Origin: Flavobacterium humi
GTDB lineage: Bacteria; Bacteroidota; Bacteroidia; Flavobacteriales; Flavobacteriaceae
Assembly: GCF_004745595.1 (NCBI RefSeq)
Contig: NZ_SRLH01000001.1
Span: 186,001-250,000, forward strand
Reading direction: 5' to 3'
DNA length: 64,000 nt
The translations under genes were made by a program, and so were the position numbers. Position 1 is the stretch's first letter, and each line of letters opens with the position of its first letter. This document shows, piece by piece, positions 18,069-26,281 of the stretch. Under the pieces are notes generated by a model that saw only the letters and a list, made by a program, of their open reading frames with translations, ran no database searches and had not been told where the DNA came from.

Positions 18069-18317
18069 ATGTTTGAAAAAGAATATGAATACTACATAAA
18101 AAACCAGAACCGGTTGGTTGAAGAATTTGACAATAAATTTATTGTCATTATGGAAAGCGAGGTTATCGGTGCTTACAAATCGTATAAGGAAGCGTACTTC
18201 GGAGCTCTTAAATTTGGGAAGTTCGGTACTTTTTTCATACAATATTGCTCGTCGGCAAAAAGCATCTACAATACTACTTTCCCATCACAAATCATCATTA
18301 AGCCCCAAGCGGAATGA
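18069..18317 (+). CDS. Small conserved hypothetical protein (DUF5678-like fold)
   Basis: 82 residues: an N-terminal helix (FEKEYEYYIKNQNRLVEEF), then two strands (NKFIVIMESEVIGAYKSY), a helix (KEAYFGALKFG) and strands (KFGTFFIQYC). This is the layout of small DUF5678-like proteins, in which a 'persistent display' motif VIMESEVIG-x-YKSYKEA recurs; the assignment is by eye only. Cytoplasmic, no catalytic residues visible. It is transcribed alone, divergent from the SpoIIAA-like operon across 243 bp, and followed by two hairpins. Confidence 0.65.
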   Translation: MFEKEYEYYIKNQNRLVEEFDNKFIVIMESEVIGAYKSYKEAYFGALKFGKFGTFFIQYCSSAKSIYNTTFPSQIIIKPQAE

Positions 18318-18354
18318 GCACTGCAATTCGGGGATTTTGAAGTTAGTTTAAAAA

Positions 18355-18387
18355 GACAACCCCGTACCAAAATGATACAGGGTTGTC
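18355..18387 (+). terminator. Hairpin downstream of small hypothetical gene
   Basis: GACAACCC (18355-18362) pairs with GGGTTGTC (18380-18387), with inner GTA/TAC pairs. There is no strong T-run on the + side. It probably belongs to the 3' end of the preceding gene. Confidence 0.4.
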
Positions 18388-18403
18388 ATTAATGCAATCT
18401 ACT

Positions 18404-18444
18404 ATATGACACAGCACTTCCCAATTACTGTGTCATATTTTTTT
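18404..18444 (+). terminator. Rho-independent terminator
   Basis: A perfect 11-bp stem (ATATGACACAG with CTGTGTCATAT) around a 13-nt loop, followed by a run of seven T. The rest of the 18318-18661 gap holds only AT-rich sequence and the promoter noted at 18569. Confidence 0.8.
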
Positions 18445-18568
18445 AAATCAAAAGCCGTGCCATTTTCCTATAATCTGACCAAAAAACATGAAATCGCCGG
18501 TTTTTTCAAATGACAATCAAAAATTCCCTAATGGTATTCAGTGAGATGAAAATCATTAAAATTCAGGA

Positions 18569-18599
18569 TTGTGAAGGTGTTTTTTAAATAGTATGTTTG
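18569..18599 (+). promoter_or_regulatory. Consensus Bacteroidota promoter for the HicB-like gene
   Basis: TTG (18569-18571), a 20-bp spacer and TATGTTTG (18592-18599) fit the TTG-N17-23-TAnnTTTG consensus known for Flavobacterium and Bacteroides. The gene's ATG is 62 bp downstream. Confidence 0.55.
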
Positions 18600-18661
18600 A
18601 CCATTGTTTTTTTGCCTTATGAAAGGATGGTACCAATAGTGTAATAATTAAGGAATTGACT

Positions 18662-18868
18662 ATGAATGTAATACGTATAATTGTAGAGGAAAGAAAAGAC
18701 GGTTTTTCCGCATATATCGATAAAATGGAAGACATTTATGCGATAGCCACTACCATGACCGAACTCAAGAGCACCATTTCAAATGCCATCCGGCTTTTTA
18801 AAGAAAAAAACACTGAAGAAGCCCTTCCGGAAATACTCAAAGGGCAATATAGGCTCGTATATGTTTAG
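18662..18868 (+). CDS. HicB-like antitoxin-fold protein without a HicA partner
   Basis: 68 residues from ATG 18662 (the upstream in-frame TTG at 18656 is less likely). The strand-strand-helix pattern IRIIVEERKDGFSAYIDKM...AIATTMTELKSTISNAIRLFKE is that of the partial RNase H-like HicB domain: beta hairpin with a central Gly, then a helix that normally follows the 'GDTxEEA' segment. No HicA (dsRBD-like toxin with a catalytic His) is encoded on either side; the next gene is convergent and starts 8 bp away at its stop. It lacks an added DNA-binding domain, so it may be a free-standing protein reusing the fold rather than an antitoxin. Confidence 0.6.
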   Translation: MNVIRIIVEERKDGFSAYIDKMEDIYAIATTMTELKSTISNAIRLFKEKNTEEALPEILKGQYRLVYV

Positions 18869-18875
18869 GACAAAC

Positions 18876-20012
18876 CTACGGCAAAGTAAAAATCATTTCC
18901 AATTGTTTTCGGTTTACGGATAAAGGGATATTTTTTACGAGGCTGTTCCTAAGCCAGATACCCGCACTATTTTCGAAATGGGCCATTTTTCCCAACGCCC
19001 AGCTGGTATTTACAATGGAGTGTGCTTTTTTTACCCTTATTTTTTCGTATTCCTTACACCCTTGTTCAAAAGGCATCCCCTGCGCGAGGAGTTTCCCCAA
19101 AACATAGGCATCTTCAACGGCCTGACAGGCACCTTGCCCTAAATTAGGCGTGGTCGCATGGGCAGCATCGCCAAGTAGGCAGCTGTTTCCGTCCTGCCAT
19201 TTGGATATTGGTTTAAGGTCAATAATATCGTTTACTATAATTTGTTCCTTCGGGGTTGCCAAGATCAAATCCAGCATATCGCTGTGGAATTCCCCAAATA
19301 ATGATGCGAGGTCCGTTTCTTCTGTTTGATCCTTTTTGGAATTTACCACGGCAAACCAATACACTTTTGTATCACTGATTTTTGAAAAACCGAAACGTTT
19401 CCCTTTTCCCCAGGCTTCAATGGCCTGATGATGGTATTTTTGGGGAAGCTGTATCTCACAAATGCCCCTCCAGCATTTTTGGTTTGCGGATCGTATGGTG
19501 CTTTTTGGAAACAGCTGTTCCCTTACGACTGATTTTATTCCGTCGGCCCCAATAACAAAGGAGCTTTTTAGGGTAGAACCATCTTCAAAAGTCAGGTCAT
19601 AAATTTCTTTTTTTTCAATTTGGGAAAGGCGCTTGTTCAAATGAATACGATCGTAGCCAATTTCTTCCGCCAGGATTTTCTGCAACTCGCCACGGTGTAT
19701 GGCAATGTTGTGTACACCATATTTCTGTTCGTATTCCGAAAGGTCCAAAGAGGAAAGAATAGCACCTTGGGCGTTGGTGATTTTAATATGGGAGATGCTG
19801 TGCCCGGCTTTTTCAATTGTATGATGAATGCCCAATTTTTCAAAAACCTGCATGGCGTTATGGGCCATGATAATTCCTGCGCCAACAGGCTTGATTTCCG
19901 GGGAACTTTCATAAATAGCAGCCTGAATCCCTTGCTGCTTCAAGGCAAGAGCGGTTGTCAACCCTCCGATTCCGGCTCCGATTATCGTTATGGGCGATGT
20001 GGTATGTGTCAT
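18876..20012 (-). CDS. FAD-dependent aromatic-ring monooxygenase (UbiH/PHBH-like family)
   Basis: 378 residues from the ATG at 20012 (an upstream in-frame start at 20063 adds 17 unlikely residues). The Rossmann GxGxxG is ITIIGAGIGGLTTALAL at the N-terminus. The central motif is FVIGADGIKS (DG motif) and the second FAD motif is LLGDAAHATTPNLGQGACQAVEDAY, the class A flavoprotein hydroxylase signature. These enzymes use NAD(P)H and O2 to hydroxylate aromatic or polycyclic substrates; TetX-like tetracycline inactivation is a known branch but cannot be inferred here. No signal peptide. Stand-alone, convergent with the HicB-like gene and divergent from the protease gene. Confidence 0.9.
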   Translation of the reverse strand: MTHTTSPITIIGAGIGGLTTALALKQQGIQAAIYESSPEIKPVGAGIIMAHNAMQVFEKLGIHHTIEKAGHSISHIKITNAQGAILSSLDLSEYEQKYGVHNIAIHRGELQKILAEEIGYDRIHLNKRLSQIEKKEIYDLTFEDGSTLKSSFVIGADGIKSVVREQLFPKSTIRSANQKCWRGICEIQLPQKYHHQAIEAWGKGKRFGFSKISDTKVYWFAVVNSKKDQTEETDLASLFGEFHSDMLDLILATPKEQIIVNDIIDLKPISKWQDGNSCLLGDAAHATTPNLGQGACQAVEDAYVLGKLLAQGMPFEQGCKEYEKIRVKKAHSIVNTSWALGKMAHFENSAGIWLRNSLVKNIPLSVNRKQLEMIFTLP

Positions 20013-20190
20013 GGGAAATTGTTGTATGTGACATTTCAAAGATACGAAAGTATTGGGAAACAAGCGGGTTTCCGACCGGCTATAACACTAAAAAAACAGG
20101 TAATTATACCTATAAAAATCCAATGAAAAACAGCTAGGTTTACTTTTTGAATTCCATTGGAATGCAACCCTATAAAATTGAGAAGCGACC

Positions 20191-21261
20191 ATGGCCAATA
20201 TAGCCTTACCTTTTTTTATGCAATTTCAGTCCCAGAGCAATTGGTGCTGGGCTGCCAATGCTGCGAGCATATCGGTATTTTATAATGGCGGGTCAACTGT
20301 TACGCAATGCATGGTGGCCAGTTTTTGCCTGAACCGTACAGATTGCTGTTCGACTGCGGCTTCGGTTTGCAATGTTCCGTACTACCTGGACCGGGCGCTC
20401 AAAGTGGTAGGCAGTTTCAAGCAAGTTGTCAACCAACCGGTGGGGCTTCCATTCATTAAAGCTGAAATTGACGGCCGGTGTGTCATTGGTGCACGGATCG
20501 GATGGCAAGGCGGCGGCGGGCATTTTGTAACGCTTTTCGGGTACAATGACATGACAAGCAATAGTTTTGTGTATGTGGCCGATCCTATATATGGCGGTTC
20601 GTATTGCAACCTGGCCAACTTTACAAGTTCTTACCTGAATGCAGGAAAATGGACGGATACGTATTTAACGAAAGGACAATCGAAAATGTTACATTTCAAT
20701 ACTTTAGATGAAAACCTTATTGACCGCGCCAGGAAAATGGTGCCGTTGCAATTGAGCGATACGTTTGCCCATGCCAAAAAGCAAGGAAAACAGCCTGAAA
20801 TGATGGGGCATGATATTTACAATATTGATATGGAACAGCTCAAAGGCAATGGCCAGGTCATTTTAGAAAAAGTAGGCGAGAGGCTACTCGACAAGGACAG
20901 TAGTAAGGGAGATACTTTCCTGTATGAATTTGACCATTCCGATGAAAAGACAAATTTGAGCCGGATCGTATACGGGGATAATTATGCGGACCGTTATTTC
21001 GATGTTTTTGAGGCTTTGAAAAAGGAATCGCTGAAAAAGAAAGAAGATTTTAAAGTAAGTGCGGTTCGTTTGCCTGCGCTGAAAGTTGATGCTGTATGGC
21101 TTGAAGGTGTCGGAAATACTACCGAAGAATGGTTCATTCCTTTGTTTGCAAACGATTTTTTAAATACAAACGAACGATACAGTAAAACTGAATTTTACGA
21201 GCTGCTTCTGAAGCATGCGGCCGATACAAAATTCTATGATGACGATAAGCTGGGTGGGTAA
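20191..21261 (+). CDS. Papain-like cysteine protease of the AvrRpt2 (C70) type
   Basis: 356 residues with no signal peptide. The N-terminal ~165 residues carry the C70 hallmark: an oxyanion Gln (Gln14), QSNWCWAANAAS with catalytic Cys19, GGGGHFVTLFGY with His111, and VADPIYGG with Asp131. Many further cysteines (40, 46, 52, 53, 60) surround the active site. Residues ~170-356 are a charged, mostly helical domain I do not recognise. Family members include the plant effector AvrRpt2 and many uncharacterised bacterial proteins. There is no T9SS sorting domain, so export, if any, is by another route. Monocistronic, ended by a terminator at 21320. Confidence 0.82.
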   Translation: MANIALPFFMQFQSQSNWCWAANAASISVFYNGGSTVTQCMVASFCLNRTDCCSTAASVCNVPYYLDRALKVVGSFKQVVNQPVGLPFIKAEIDGRCVIGARIGWQGGGGHFVTLFGYNDMTSNSFVYVADPIYGGSYCNLANFTSSYLNAGKWTDTYLTKGQSKMLHFNTLDENLIDRARKMVPLQLSDTFAHAKKQGKQPEMMGHDIYNIDMEQLKGNGQVILEKVGERLLDKDSSKGDTFLYEFDHSDEKTNLSRIVYGDNYADRYFDVFEALKKESLKKKEDFKVSAVRLPALKVDAVWLEGVGNTTEEWFIPLFANDFLNTNERYSKTEFYELLLKHAADTKFYDDDKLGG

Positions 21262-21319
21262 CCTTTTAAGCAAGGATATCATGGGAGTGCCTTTCTGTAA
21301 AGCAACTCACTCAAAGCGT

Positions 21320-21348
21320 AAAGTGCCTCTAAAAAGGGCACTTTTTTT
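21320..21348 (+). terminator. Terminator after cysteine protease gene
   Basis: AAAGTGCC pairs with GGGCACTTT across an A-rich loop, followed by a T-run. Confidence 0.8.
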
Positions 21349-21380
21349 AATTATAACACTTTTTTATAAAAAAATATAAA

Positions 21381-21416
21381 TAAGTAAGCGTTCATTCATT
21401 TATTATTATATCTTTG
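21381..21416 (+). promoter_or_regulatory. TetR operator/promoter: imperfect palindrome plus TATCTTTG -7 box
   Basis: Positions 21381-21402 form a 22-bp imperfect palindrome (TAAGTAAGCG, TT, CATTCATTTA; most mismatches are purine-purine swaps), the usual look of a TetR-family site. It covers the expected -33 region, and a -7 box TATCTTTG follows at 21409-21416. The regulator's ATG lies 21 bp beyond. This is the only promoter-sized gap of the operon, so it likely controls the TetR, the small protein and the MFS gene together. Confidence 0.55.
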
Positions 21417-21437
21417 CTCAACTATTATTTTTGGTTT

Positions 21438-22028
21438 ATGCGCACAAGAGATACAAATAAAGAAGACCTGGTTAAGCAAAAAGCAATTGAAATGCTCGTA
21501 ACATATGGCATAGAAGGCTTTGGCATGAACAAGCTGGCTAAAGAATGCGGGGTTTCTGTGGCGACACTTTATATTTATTATACTGACAAAGAAGATCTTA
21601 TAAAGAAAATTGCCGTTGAGATCGGGCAAAATTTCTTTAGGGAAACACTTAAGGATTTTTCGCCGGAAATGCCTTTTGTAGACGGGCTTCGCAAGCAATG
21701 GGAAAACAGGGCCGGTTTCATGATGTCCTTTCCGAAAGAAGTGGCGTGCTGGGAAGTCCTGCAGAATTCTTCTTATAGCGATTATATTATCCAGGAAAGC
21801 TTTAAGGAGTTTAAAAATACCATGATCGCTTTTTTCCAAAATGCCGTAGAACGAAAAGAAATGATCCCGATTTCTAAAGATGTATTCTGGAGCATCGCAT
21901 ACGGGCCGCTGTATTCTTTACTGCGTTTCCATGATAAAGGCAAAAGCCTGGGCGGTTTTCCTTTTACCCTGACCAAAGAAATACAAAACGAAGCTTTCGA
22001 GCTCGTCATAAAGGCATTAACCCCATAA
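21438..22028 (+). CDS. TetR/AcrR family transcriptional regulator
   Basis: 196 residues from ATG 21438; the in-frame TTG at 21414 is within the -7 box and cannot be the start. The N-terminal HTH reads KAIEMLVTYGIEGFGMNKLAKECGVSVATLYIYYTDKEDLIKKIA, the classic TetR DNA-binding region. The C-terminal ligand-binding domain is variable. It heads a compact operon (10 bp to the next gene, 12 bp to the MFS transporter) and probably represses it by binding the palindrome just upstream; the inducer is presumably a compound exported by the MFS pump. Confidence 0.9.
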   Translation: MRTRDTNKEDLVKQKAIEMLVTYGIEGFGMNKLAKECGVSVATLYIYYTDKEDLIKKIAVEIGQNFFRETLKDFSPEMPFVDGLRKQWENRAGFMMSFPKEVACWEVLQNSSYSDYIIQESFKEFKNTMIAFFQNAVERKEMIPISKDVFWSIAYGPLYSLLRFHDKGKSLGGFPFTLTKEIQNEAFELVIKALTP

Positions 22029-22038
22029 ACCAACACCG

Positions 22039-22263
22039 ATGGATACAGATTTAAACCACATACTGATATTTGCCACCAATATAAAAACCCTCTCCGACAA
22101 GCAAAAAATAGCAGGCCTGCTTGATGTAAACCCTGCCATACAGCAATGGAGCATCGACCAGGAAGATATTGACTGCGTGCTCCGCATAGTAAGCCCTACT
22201 TTGTCGGTAAACCAATTAATAGCGATAGTTAACCAATATCATTTTGAATGCAAAGAATTATAA
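22039..22263 (+). CDS. Small HMA-like (ferredoxin-fold) hypothetical protein
   Basis: 74 residues: strand (HILIFATNI), helix (SDKQKIAGLLDV), strand (IQQWSIDQED), strand (CVLRIVSPT), helix (SVNQLIAIVNQY), strand (FECKEL). This beta-alpha-beta-beta-alpha-beta order matches the HMA copper-chaperone fold, but the metal-binding CxxC is absent, so metal transfer is unlikely. Such proteins recur in flavobacterial operons beside regulators and transporters. It lies tightly between the TetR and MFS genes and is probably co-transcribed. Function unknown. Confidence 0.7.
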   Translation: MDTDLNHILIFATNIKTLSDKQKIAGLLDVNPAIQQWSIDQEDIDCVLRIVSPTLSVNQLIAIVNQYHFECKEL

Positions 22264-22275
22264 TCAATTAAAAAC

Positions 22276-23505
22276 ATGAACGAACAAGACCAACAATCAT
22301 TAACATTTACAGGCTATCAGAAATTTGTAATTTTCTTATTGGCCATTACACAATTTACAGTTGTGCTCGATTTTATGGTAATGTCCCCATTGGGTGATAT
22401 TATGATGAAAACACTAAAAATCACTGCGTCGCAATTTGGGGTTGCGGTTTCAGCCTATGCCTTCAGCGCCGGGATTTCCGGATTGCTTACAGCCGGTTTT
22501 GCCGATAAATTTGACCGGAAGAAACTCCTCATTTTCTTTTATATAGGATTTGCCCTGGGGACTTTGTTCTGCGCTTTGGCACCCAATTACCACTTACTGG
22601 TTGCAGCCAGGATTATCACCGGTATTTTCGGAGGAGTAATCGGATCAATTTCGATGGCTATCGTAGCGGATTTATTCAGCCTTCAGCAAAGAGGGAAAGT
22701 AATGGGATTTGTCCAGATGGGATTTGGCGTGAGCCAGGTGCTGGGTATCCCGATCGGTTTGTATATTGCCAATTCCTGGGGATGGCACATACCTTTCTTA
22801 TGGATTGCCATAATGGCTGCAGCAATTGCCTGTGTTTTATTTCTGAAATTGAAACCCATTACAGCACATCTTGCCTTGCAAAAGGAAAGATCGGCTTTTG
22901 AACATTTATGGCATACGGTTGCCCAAAAAAACCACAGGATAGGGTTCCTGGCTACGGCTTTGCTTTCTATAGGAGGTTTTATGATGATGCCTTTTGGAAG
23001 TGCCTTTGCCATCAATAACCTGAAGATAACAGCAGCTCAATTACCATTTTTATTTTTGGTTACCGGTTTGGCTACGCTTTTTTCAATGCCTTTGATTGGG
23101 AAATTGAGCGATTCTGTGAGCAAGTTCAAGATATTTGCATTTGCAACGATCCTGGCCACGATTATCATCAACATTTATGCTCATTATTCGGCGACACCTT
23201 TTTGGATTGTTCTGGTAACCAATGTTTTGATGATGGTTTGCATTATGAGCCGAATGGTGCCTTCTACCGCTCTTGCCACTGCCATACCGGAACCGCAAAA
23301 CAGGGGCGCATTTATGAGCATCAACTCCTCTTTGCAACAAATGGCCGGAGGTTTCGGGGCGATGATTGCCGGAATGATCATTGTACAGAAAAACAATTTC
23401 GCGCCATTGCAGCACTATGATATTTTAGCCATGATTGCATCATGCATTATGCTGGTTACCATTTACCTGGTGTATAGGGTAAGTAGGATTGTAGTGACAA
23501 AATAA
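22276..23505 (+). CDS. MFS transporter (drug/metabolite efflux type)
   Basis: 409 residues with about twelve hydrophobic helices. Family signatures are visible: the D-rich start of TM1 (FTVVLDFMVMSPLGDIMMKTL), the loop 2-3 motif A variant AGFADKFDRKKLLIFF, and a TM4-5 region ending GFGVSQVLGIPIGLYIANSWGWHIPFLW as in DHA1 exporters. A second A-like motif, GKLSDSVSKFK, marks the C-terminal half. Proton-driven export of a small molecule from the cytoplasm is expected; the substrate is unknown. Last gene of the TetR operon, ended by a terminator at 23512. Confidence 0.9.
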   Translation: MNEQDQQSLTFTGYQKFVIFLLAITQFTVVLDFMVMSPLGDIMMKTLKITASQFGVAVSAYAFSAGISGLLTAGFADKFDRKKLLIFFYIGFALGTLFCALAPNYHLLVAARIITGIFGGVIGSISMAIVADLFSLQQRGKVMGFVQMGFGVSQVLGIPIGLYIANSWGWHIPFLWIAIMAAAIACVLFLKLKPITAHLALQKERSAFEHLWHTVAQKNHRIGFLATALLSIGGFMMMPFGSAFAINNLKITAAQLPFLFLVTGLATLFSMPLIGKLSDSVSKFKIFAFATILATIIINIYAHYSATPFWIVLVTNVLMMVCIMSRMVPSTALATAIPEPQNRGAFMSINSSLQQMAGGFGAMIAGMIIVQKNNFAPLQHYDILAMIASCIMLVTIYLVYRVSRIVVTK

Positions 23506-23511
23506 AAACAG

Positions 23512-23536
23512 AACGGGGAATTATTTCCCCGTTTTT
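23512..23536. terminator. Bidirectional terminator between convergent genes
   Basis: AACGGGGAA (23512-23520) pairs with TTCCCCGTT (23525-23533), with A and T runs outside. It serves the MFS gene and the opposite-strand gene ending at 23539. Confidence 0.85.
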
Positions 23537-23538
23537 AA

Positions 23539-24819
23539 TTATTGCAATTGTTGTCTTTTCCAGGAGATGATGATGTCATCCGTAACTGGATTGATCCGCA
23601 GGTCAAATAATTTGTCGGCCTTGCTCGGTGTAAGGACAATTTCCTTGTTATCGAAAGTTTTCACCAAGGCATAATTGATGTTAGGCCTGTTGCTGTCTAC
23701 CGGATCCGGTAATTCTACAATTGACGGGTTTACCGAGGTTATCTTCTGGGTTGCCGTTTGTTTTTTATGGATAGGATAAATGGTTTCCATTTCCCTGTAG
23801 TGGAAGGTTAATTTTGAAAAGCCTCCGCCACCTCTGGGCCTTCCGTCAGATTTACAGGTAATTTTCCCTTTGATTTGCTGTTCGGTCTTAAAATCAAAAC
23901 TATGGCCGCCACCATGCCTTTGTTCCCAGGAAACGGCTGCCACGGAATTGGAATCAAATAATCGGCCGCCGGTTGGATTCAGGTTGAATGCCACTGTATT
24001 TCTTCTTTGGTTGCCCAACCAATCGCTTGGTCCCGTGGAACATTGGCAGCTATAGGAAATATAATCTGAAAATTTCAATTCCGGTAGTTTTTGTTCGTAA
24101 AAAACAGTCAGATCGCCAATATTCAACGGAGCAATCGGGATTAAGAAAGGCTCCTGTTTTATTTTTTTGGTTTTGAAAAGCCCTTTGTGCCAATGAAAGA
24201 CTATTTTGGCATCGGCGTAGTAAATATCGGCCCTGCCGGAAGGAATGTCAGCCGAATCGATGCGGAATACCAGCTCATTGTAATTGGTTTGTACCGGTTT
24301 GATTTTCTTCCCGTTCAATTCGACATACATTTCTTTGGTTTGGTCAAAATTCTTGCCTTTGACCTTGAACGCGTAATATTTACTATAGTCTTTGATGAAT
24401 GTCCCCGTTTCGTATTTGAAAATGCGGGGTTCTTTCTTCTTAATCAGGAGATTGTCAAGTGTTTCGGAAATTTTGGTCGCCACCACATCTATATTATCGA
24501 TATCTTCCTTAATGGCCGTATCCAGGTCATTGGAGAGGTTTTGAATCTGGTTGAATAAGGCCAGTTGGTTCTCCCGAAGCACTTTGTCAGTATTCCCGAT
24601 GGTTTCATTGATATCTTTGCGAAGGCGCGCCGATAGTGAGAGCATCATATTCCCGGCATTTCCGATGGCATTTGTAGCCAGGTTGTCGATGGTTTGCAAT
24701 TGCTTGGTCATGGTGGCATCGATTTCGTCTAAAGCGATCAAGGCCGCCGCTCCGGTTACCTGCGAATAGCAGTTGTTCAGGCAAAATCCTAAAAGGATCG
24801 TAAAAAGTAGTTTTTTCAT
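23539..24819 (-). CDS. Secreted protein of unknown family with coiled-coil N-terminal part
   Basis: 426 residues with a signal peptide (MKKLLFTILLGFCLNNCYSQ). Residues ~25-135 are helical with long heptad-like stretches (LQTIDNLATNAIGNAGNMMLSLSARL; IQNLSNDLDTAIKEDIDN). Residues ~135-426 are beta-rich; one segment (AFKVKGKNFDQTKEMYVELNGKKIKPVQTNYNELVFRI) resembles an IPT/TIG-type fold. A short CQC and a GGGG loop follow. The opening hydrophobic part contains a Cys (LNNC) but the spacing suits SPase I (YSQ) better. I recognise no full-length family. It lies 76 bp downstream of another secreted-protein gene and divergent from a two-component system. Confidence 0.75.
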   Translation of the reverse strand: MKKLLFTILLGFCLNNCYSQVTGAAALIALDEIDATMTKQLQTIDNLATNAIGNAGNMMLSLSARLRKDINETIGNTDKVLRENQLALFNQIQNLSNDLDTAIKEDIDNIDVVATKISETLDNLLIKKKEPRIFKYETGTFIKDYSKYYAFKVKGKNFDQTKEMYVELNGKKIKPVQTNYNELVFRIDSADIPSGRADIYYADAKIVFHWHKGLFKTKKIKQEPFLIPIAPLNIGDLTVFYEQKLPELKFSDYISYSCQCSTGPSDWLGNQRRNTVAFNLNPTGGRLFDSNSVAAVSWEQRHGGGHSFDFKTEQQIKGKITCKSDGRPRGGGGFSKLTFHYREMETIYPIHKKQTATQKITSVNPSIVELPDPVDSNRPNINYALVKTFDNKEIVLTPSKADKLFDLRINPVTDDIIISWKRQQLQ

Positions 24820-24895
24820 AATGTGTTGATTTAAAAATTGGTTTAAATAAAATATTGAGTAAGCTTTTTTTGAGAAGTTGAAAAGGCCAAAGGGT

Positions 24896-25987
24896 TTATT
24901 TCAGCACATTTAATGAAAGAAGCCAATATTCCTGTTTGGCCAGCCCTTTCATTGGGTCGGAACCTTTATTGAAGCTGCCACCAATAGTAACTCTAATAGG
25001 AGTGTTTAGTAAAAATACTTCGGCTTTGGCCTTCAAAAGACTGGTATAGCCTTCATCATTAGCTGTGTTGTTTATCATATCCTTTCGGCCTGTGTAGGTG
25101 ACGCTCAATTTTACAATTCCTTCTTGAGGTTTTTCTTTTTTAGTTCCATCTAGGGTAAGAACACCACGTTTTTCAGGTTTATTGAAATAAAGCGCTGCTG
25201 AACCGGAAAAAACAGGTCGTAAGATGAAGCCTTCCTTATTTTCATCGCTTGCCTTGAAATTGTCTTGCAGTTGAGCCCCTAAAAAGAAAGTTGGAACAAA
25301 ATTTACCCTTTTCCCGAAGGAGTTGTCCCTGTTGAATTTTAAAAAAGAAGAAGTGGTACTTGTCATTGTAAACATCATGTTGCTGACAAGGCTGCTTCTG
25401 TTTTCAATACCGTCGTATGCATATTTGGGATCAAATATTACATACAGCATAGTCTTAGTACTGTCCGGCACTTTAGAAAACCTCCATTGGCCCTGGTAGC
25501 CGGCTTCTAAATTTTCCTGTTCTTTTTCCAGCAATGTGTTTTTATGGAATTCTGCCTTTACTTTCGTTTTCCATCGCTCCTCAACTTCTGTATTTTCTGG
25601 TTTGTTAAGCTGGTAGGAAACGCCGAGGTTGATTACATAAGATTCTTGCTTGTCTTTAGGAAAAGTGAACTGCAATTGTGCGGGTTCGCCTATTTGCTCG
25701 TATGTTTCCATAGATTCTGAAATGGCTATTCTTTTCAGGAAAACCTGCCATTTCGCAGATTCCAATTGCCTGTAAAACATCCAGTTGTTAAATTTCAAAT
25801 TAGGGAAAACCAAAGTATCGGTGGGTACGATAATTTCAGTGTCGGTAATCTTATTCTGATTTTGGCCATTTGCCAATTGTAACCCCAGCAGGAAGCAAAG
25901 CAAAATTGCATTTCTCACCTGAATCGGATTGTGTAGGATTTTGCTCAAACCTGATGCATTTGCCTGTGTTGTTTTTTTTGTTTCCAT
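24896..25987 (-). CDS. Secreted or outer-membrane protein of unknown family
   Basis: 363 residues. A long N-region precedes a hydrophobic segment (AILLCFLLGLQLANGQ), so the true start may be a little downstream of 25987. The mature part alternates amphipathic strands (FVPTFFLGAQLQ, ILRPVFSGSAALYF, GIVKLSVTYTGRKD, IRVTIGGSFNKG) and ends EYWLLSLNVLK, like a small outer-membrane beta-barrel or a periplasmic beta protein. No family recognised. Probably transcribed together with the gene at 24819, with its promoter in the 294-bp gap facing the lipoprotein and two-component genes. Confidence 0.7.
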   Translation of the reverse strand: METKKTTQANASGLSKILHNPIQVRNAILLCFLLGLQLANGQNQNKITDTEIIVPTDTLVFPNLKFNNWMFYRQLESAKWQVFLKRIAISESMETYEQIGEPAQLQFTFPKDKQESYVINLGVSYQLNKPENTEVEERWKTKVKAEFHKNTLLEKEQENLEAGYQGQWRFSKVPDSTKTMLYVIFDPKYAYDGIENRSSLVSNMMFTMTSTTSSFLKFNRDNSFGKRVNFVPTFFLGAQLQDNFKASDENKEGFILRPVFSGSAALYFNKPEKRGVLTLDGTKKEKPQEGIVKLSVTYTGRKDMINNTANDEGYTSLLKAKAEVFLLNTPIRVTIGGSFNKGSDPMKGLAKQEYWLLSLNVLK

Positions 25988-26178
25988 GATTTTTAGTATT
26001 AGTTATTCTTGTATCCAAAATGTTTTCGGTGGCAGGATTTATTCTTATTCCAAAGGTATTCCTGCACCTGGCCCTTGACAATAGTGGAAACCCTACTTCC
26101 AATCGGTTTTTTACCTAAACAGTTGAAATTACTGGCGAAGCACTAATTATTAAGAAAAAAGTGATATTTTAGCTTAAG

Positions 26179-26225
26179 TTGCCTATTGGGGGAATCCCTT
26201 GACGGAAATAGGGTTTTGCCTATTT
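26179..26225. promoter_or_regulatory. Repeated TTGCCTATT in divergent promoter region
   Basis: TTGCCTATT occurs at 26179-26187 and 26217-26225. The second copy is half of a 7-bp inverted repeat, AAATAGG (26206-26212) with CCTATTT (26219-26225). The pair sits between two divergent operons, one encoding a LuxR-type response regulator, so it is a candidate binding site. Nothing else stands out in 25988-26281. Confidence 0.35.
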
Positions 26226-26281
26226 AAAAGAAAATGGGAATGTGCAACCTTTGTAACGAAAACCTTTAAAACATTATAATC

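Noticed and set aside
21414..21437. TTG start for the TetR gene at 21414
   Set aside because: The codon overlaps the -7 box TATCTTTG; ATG 21438 starts the conserved domain at a normal distance.
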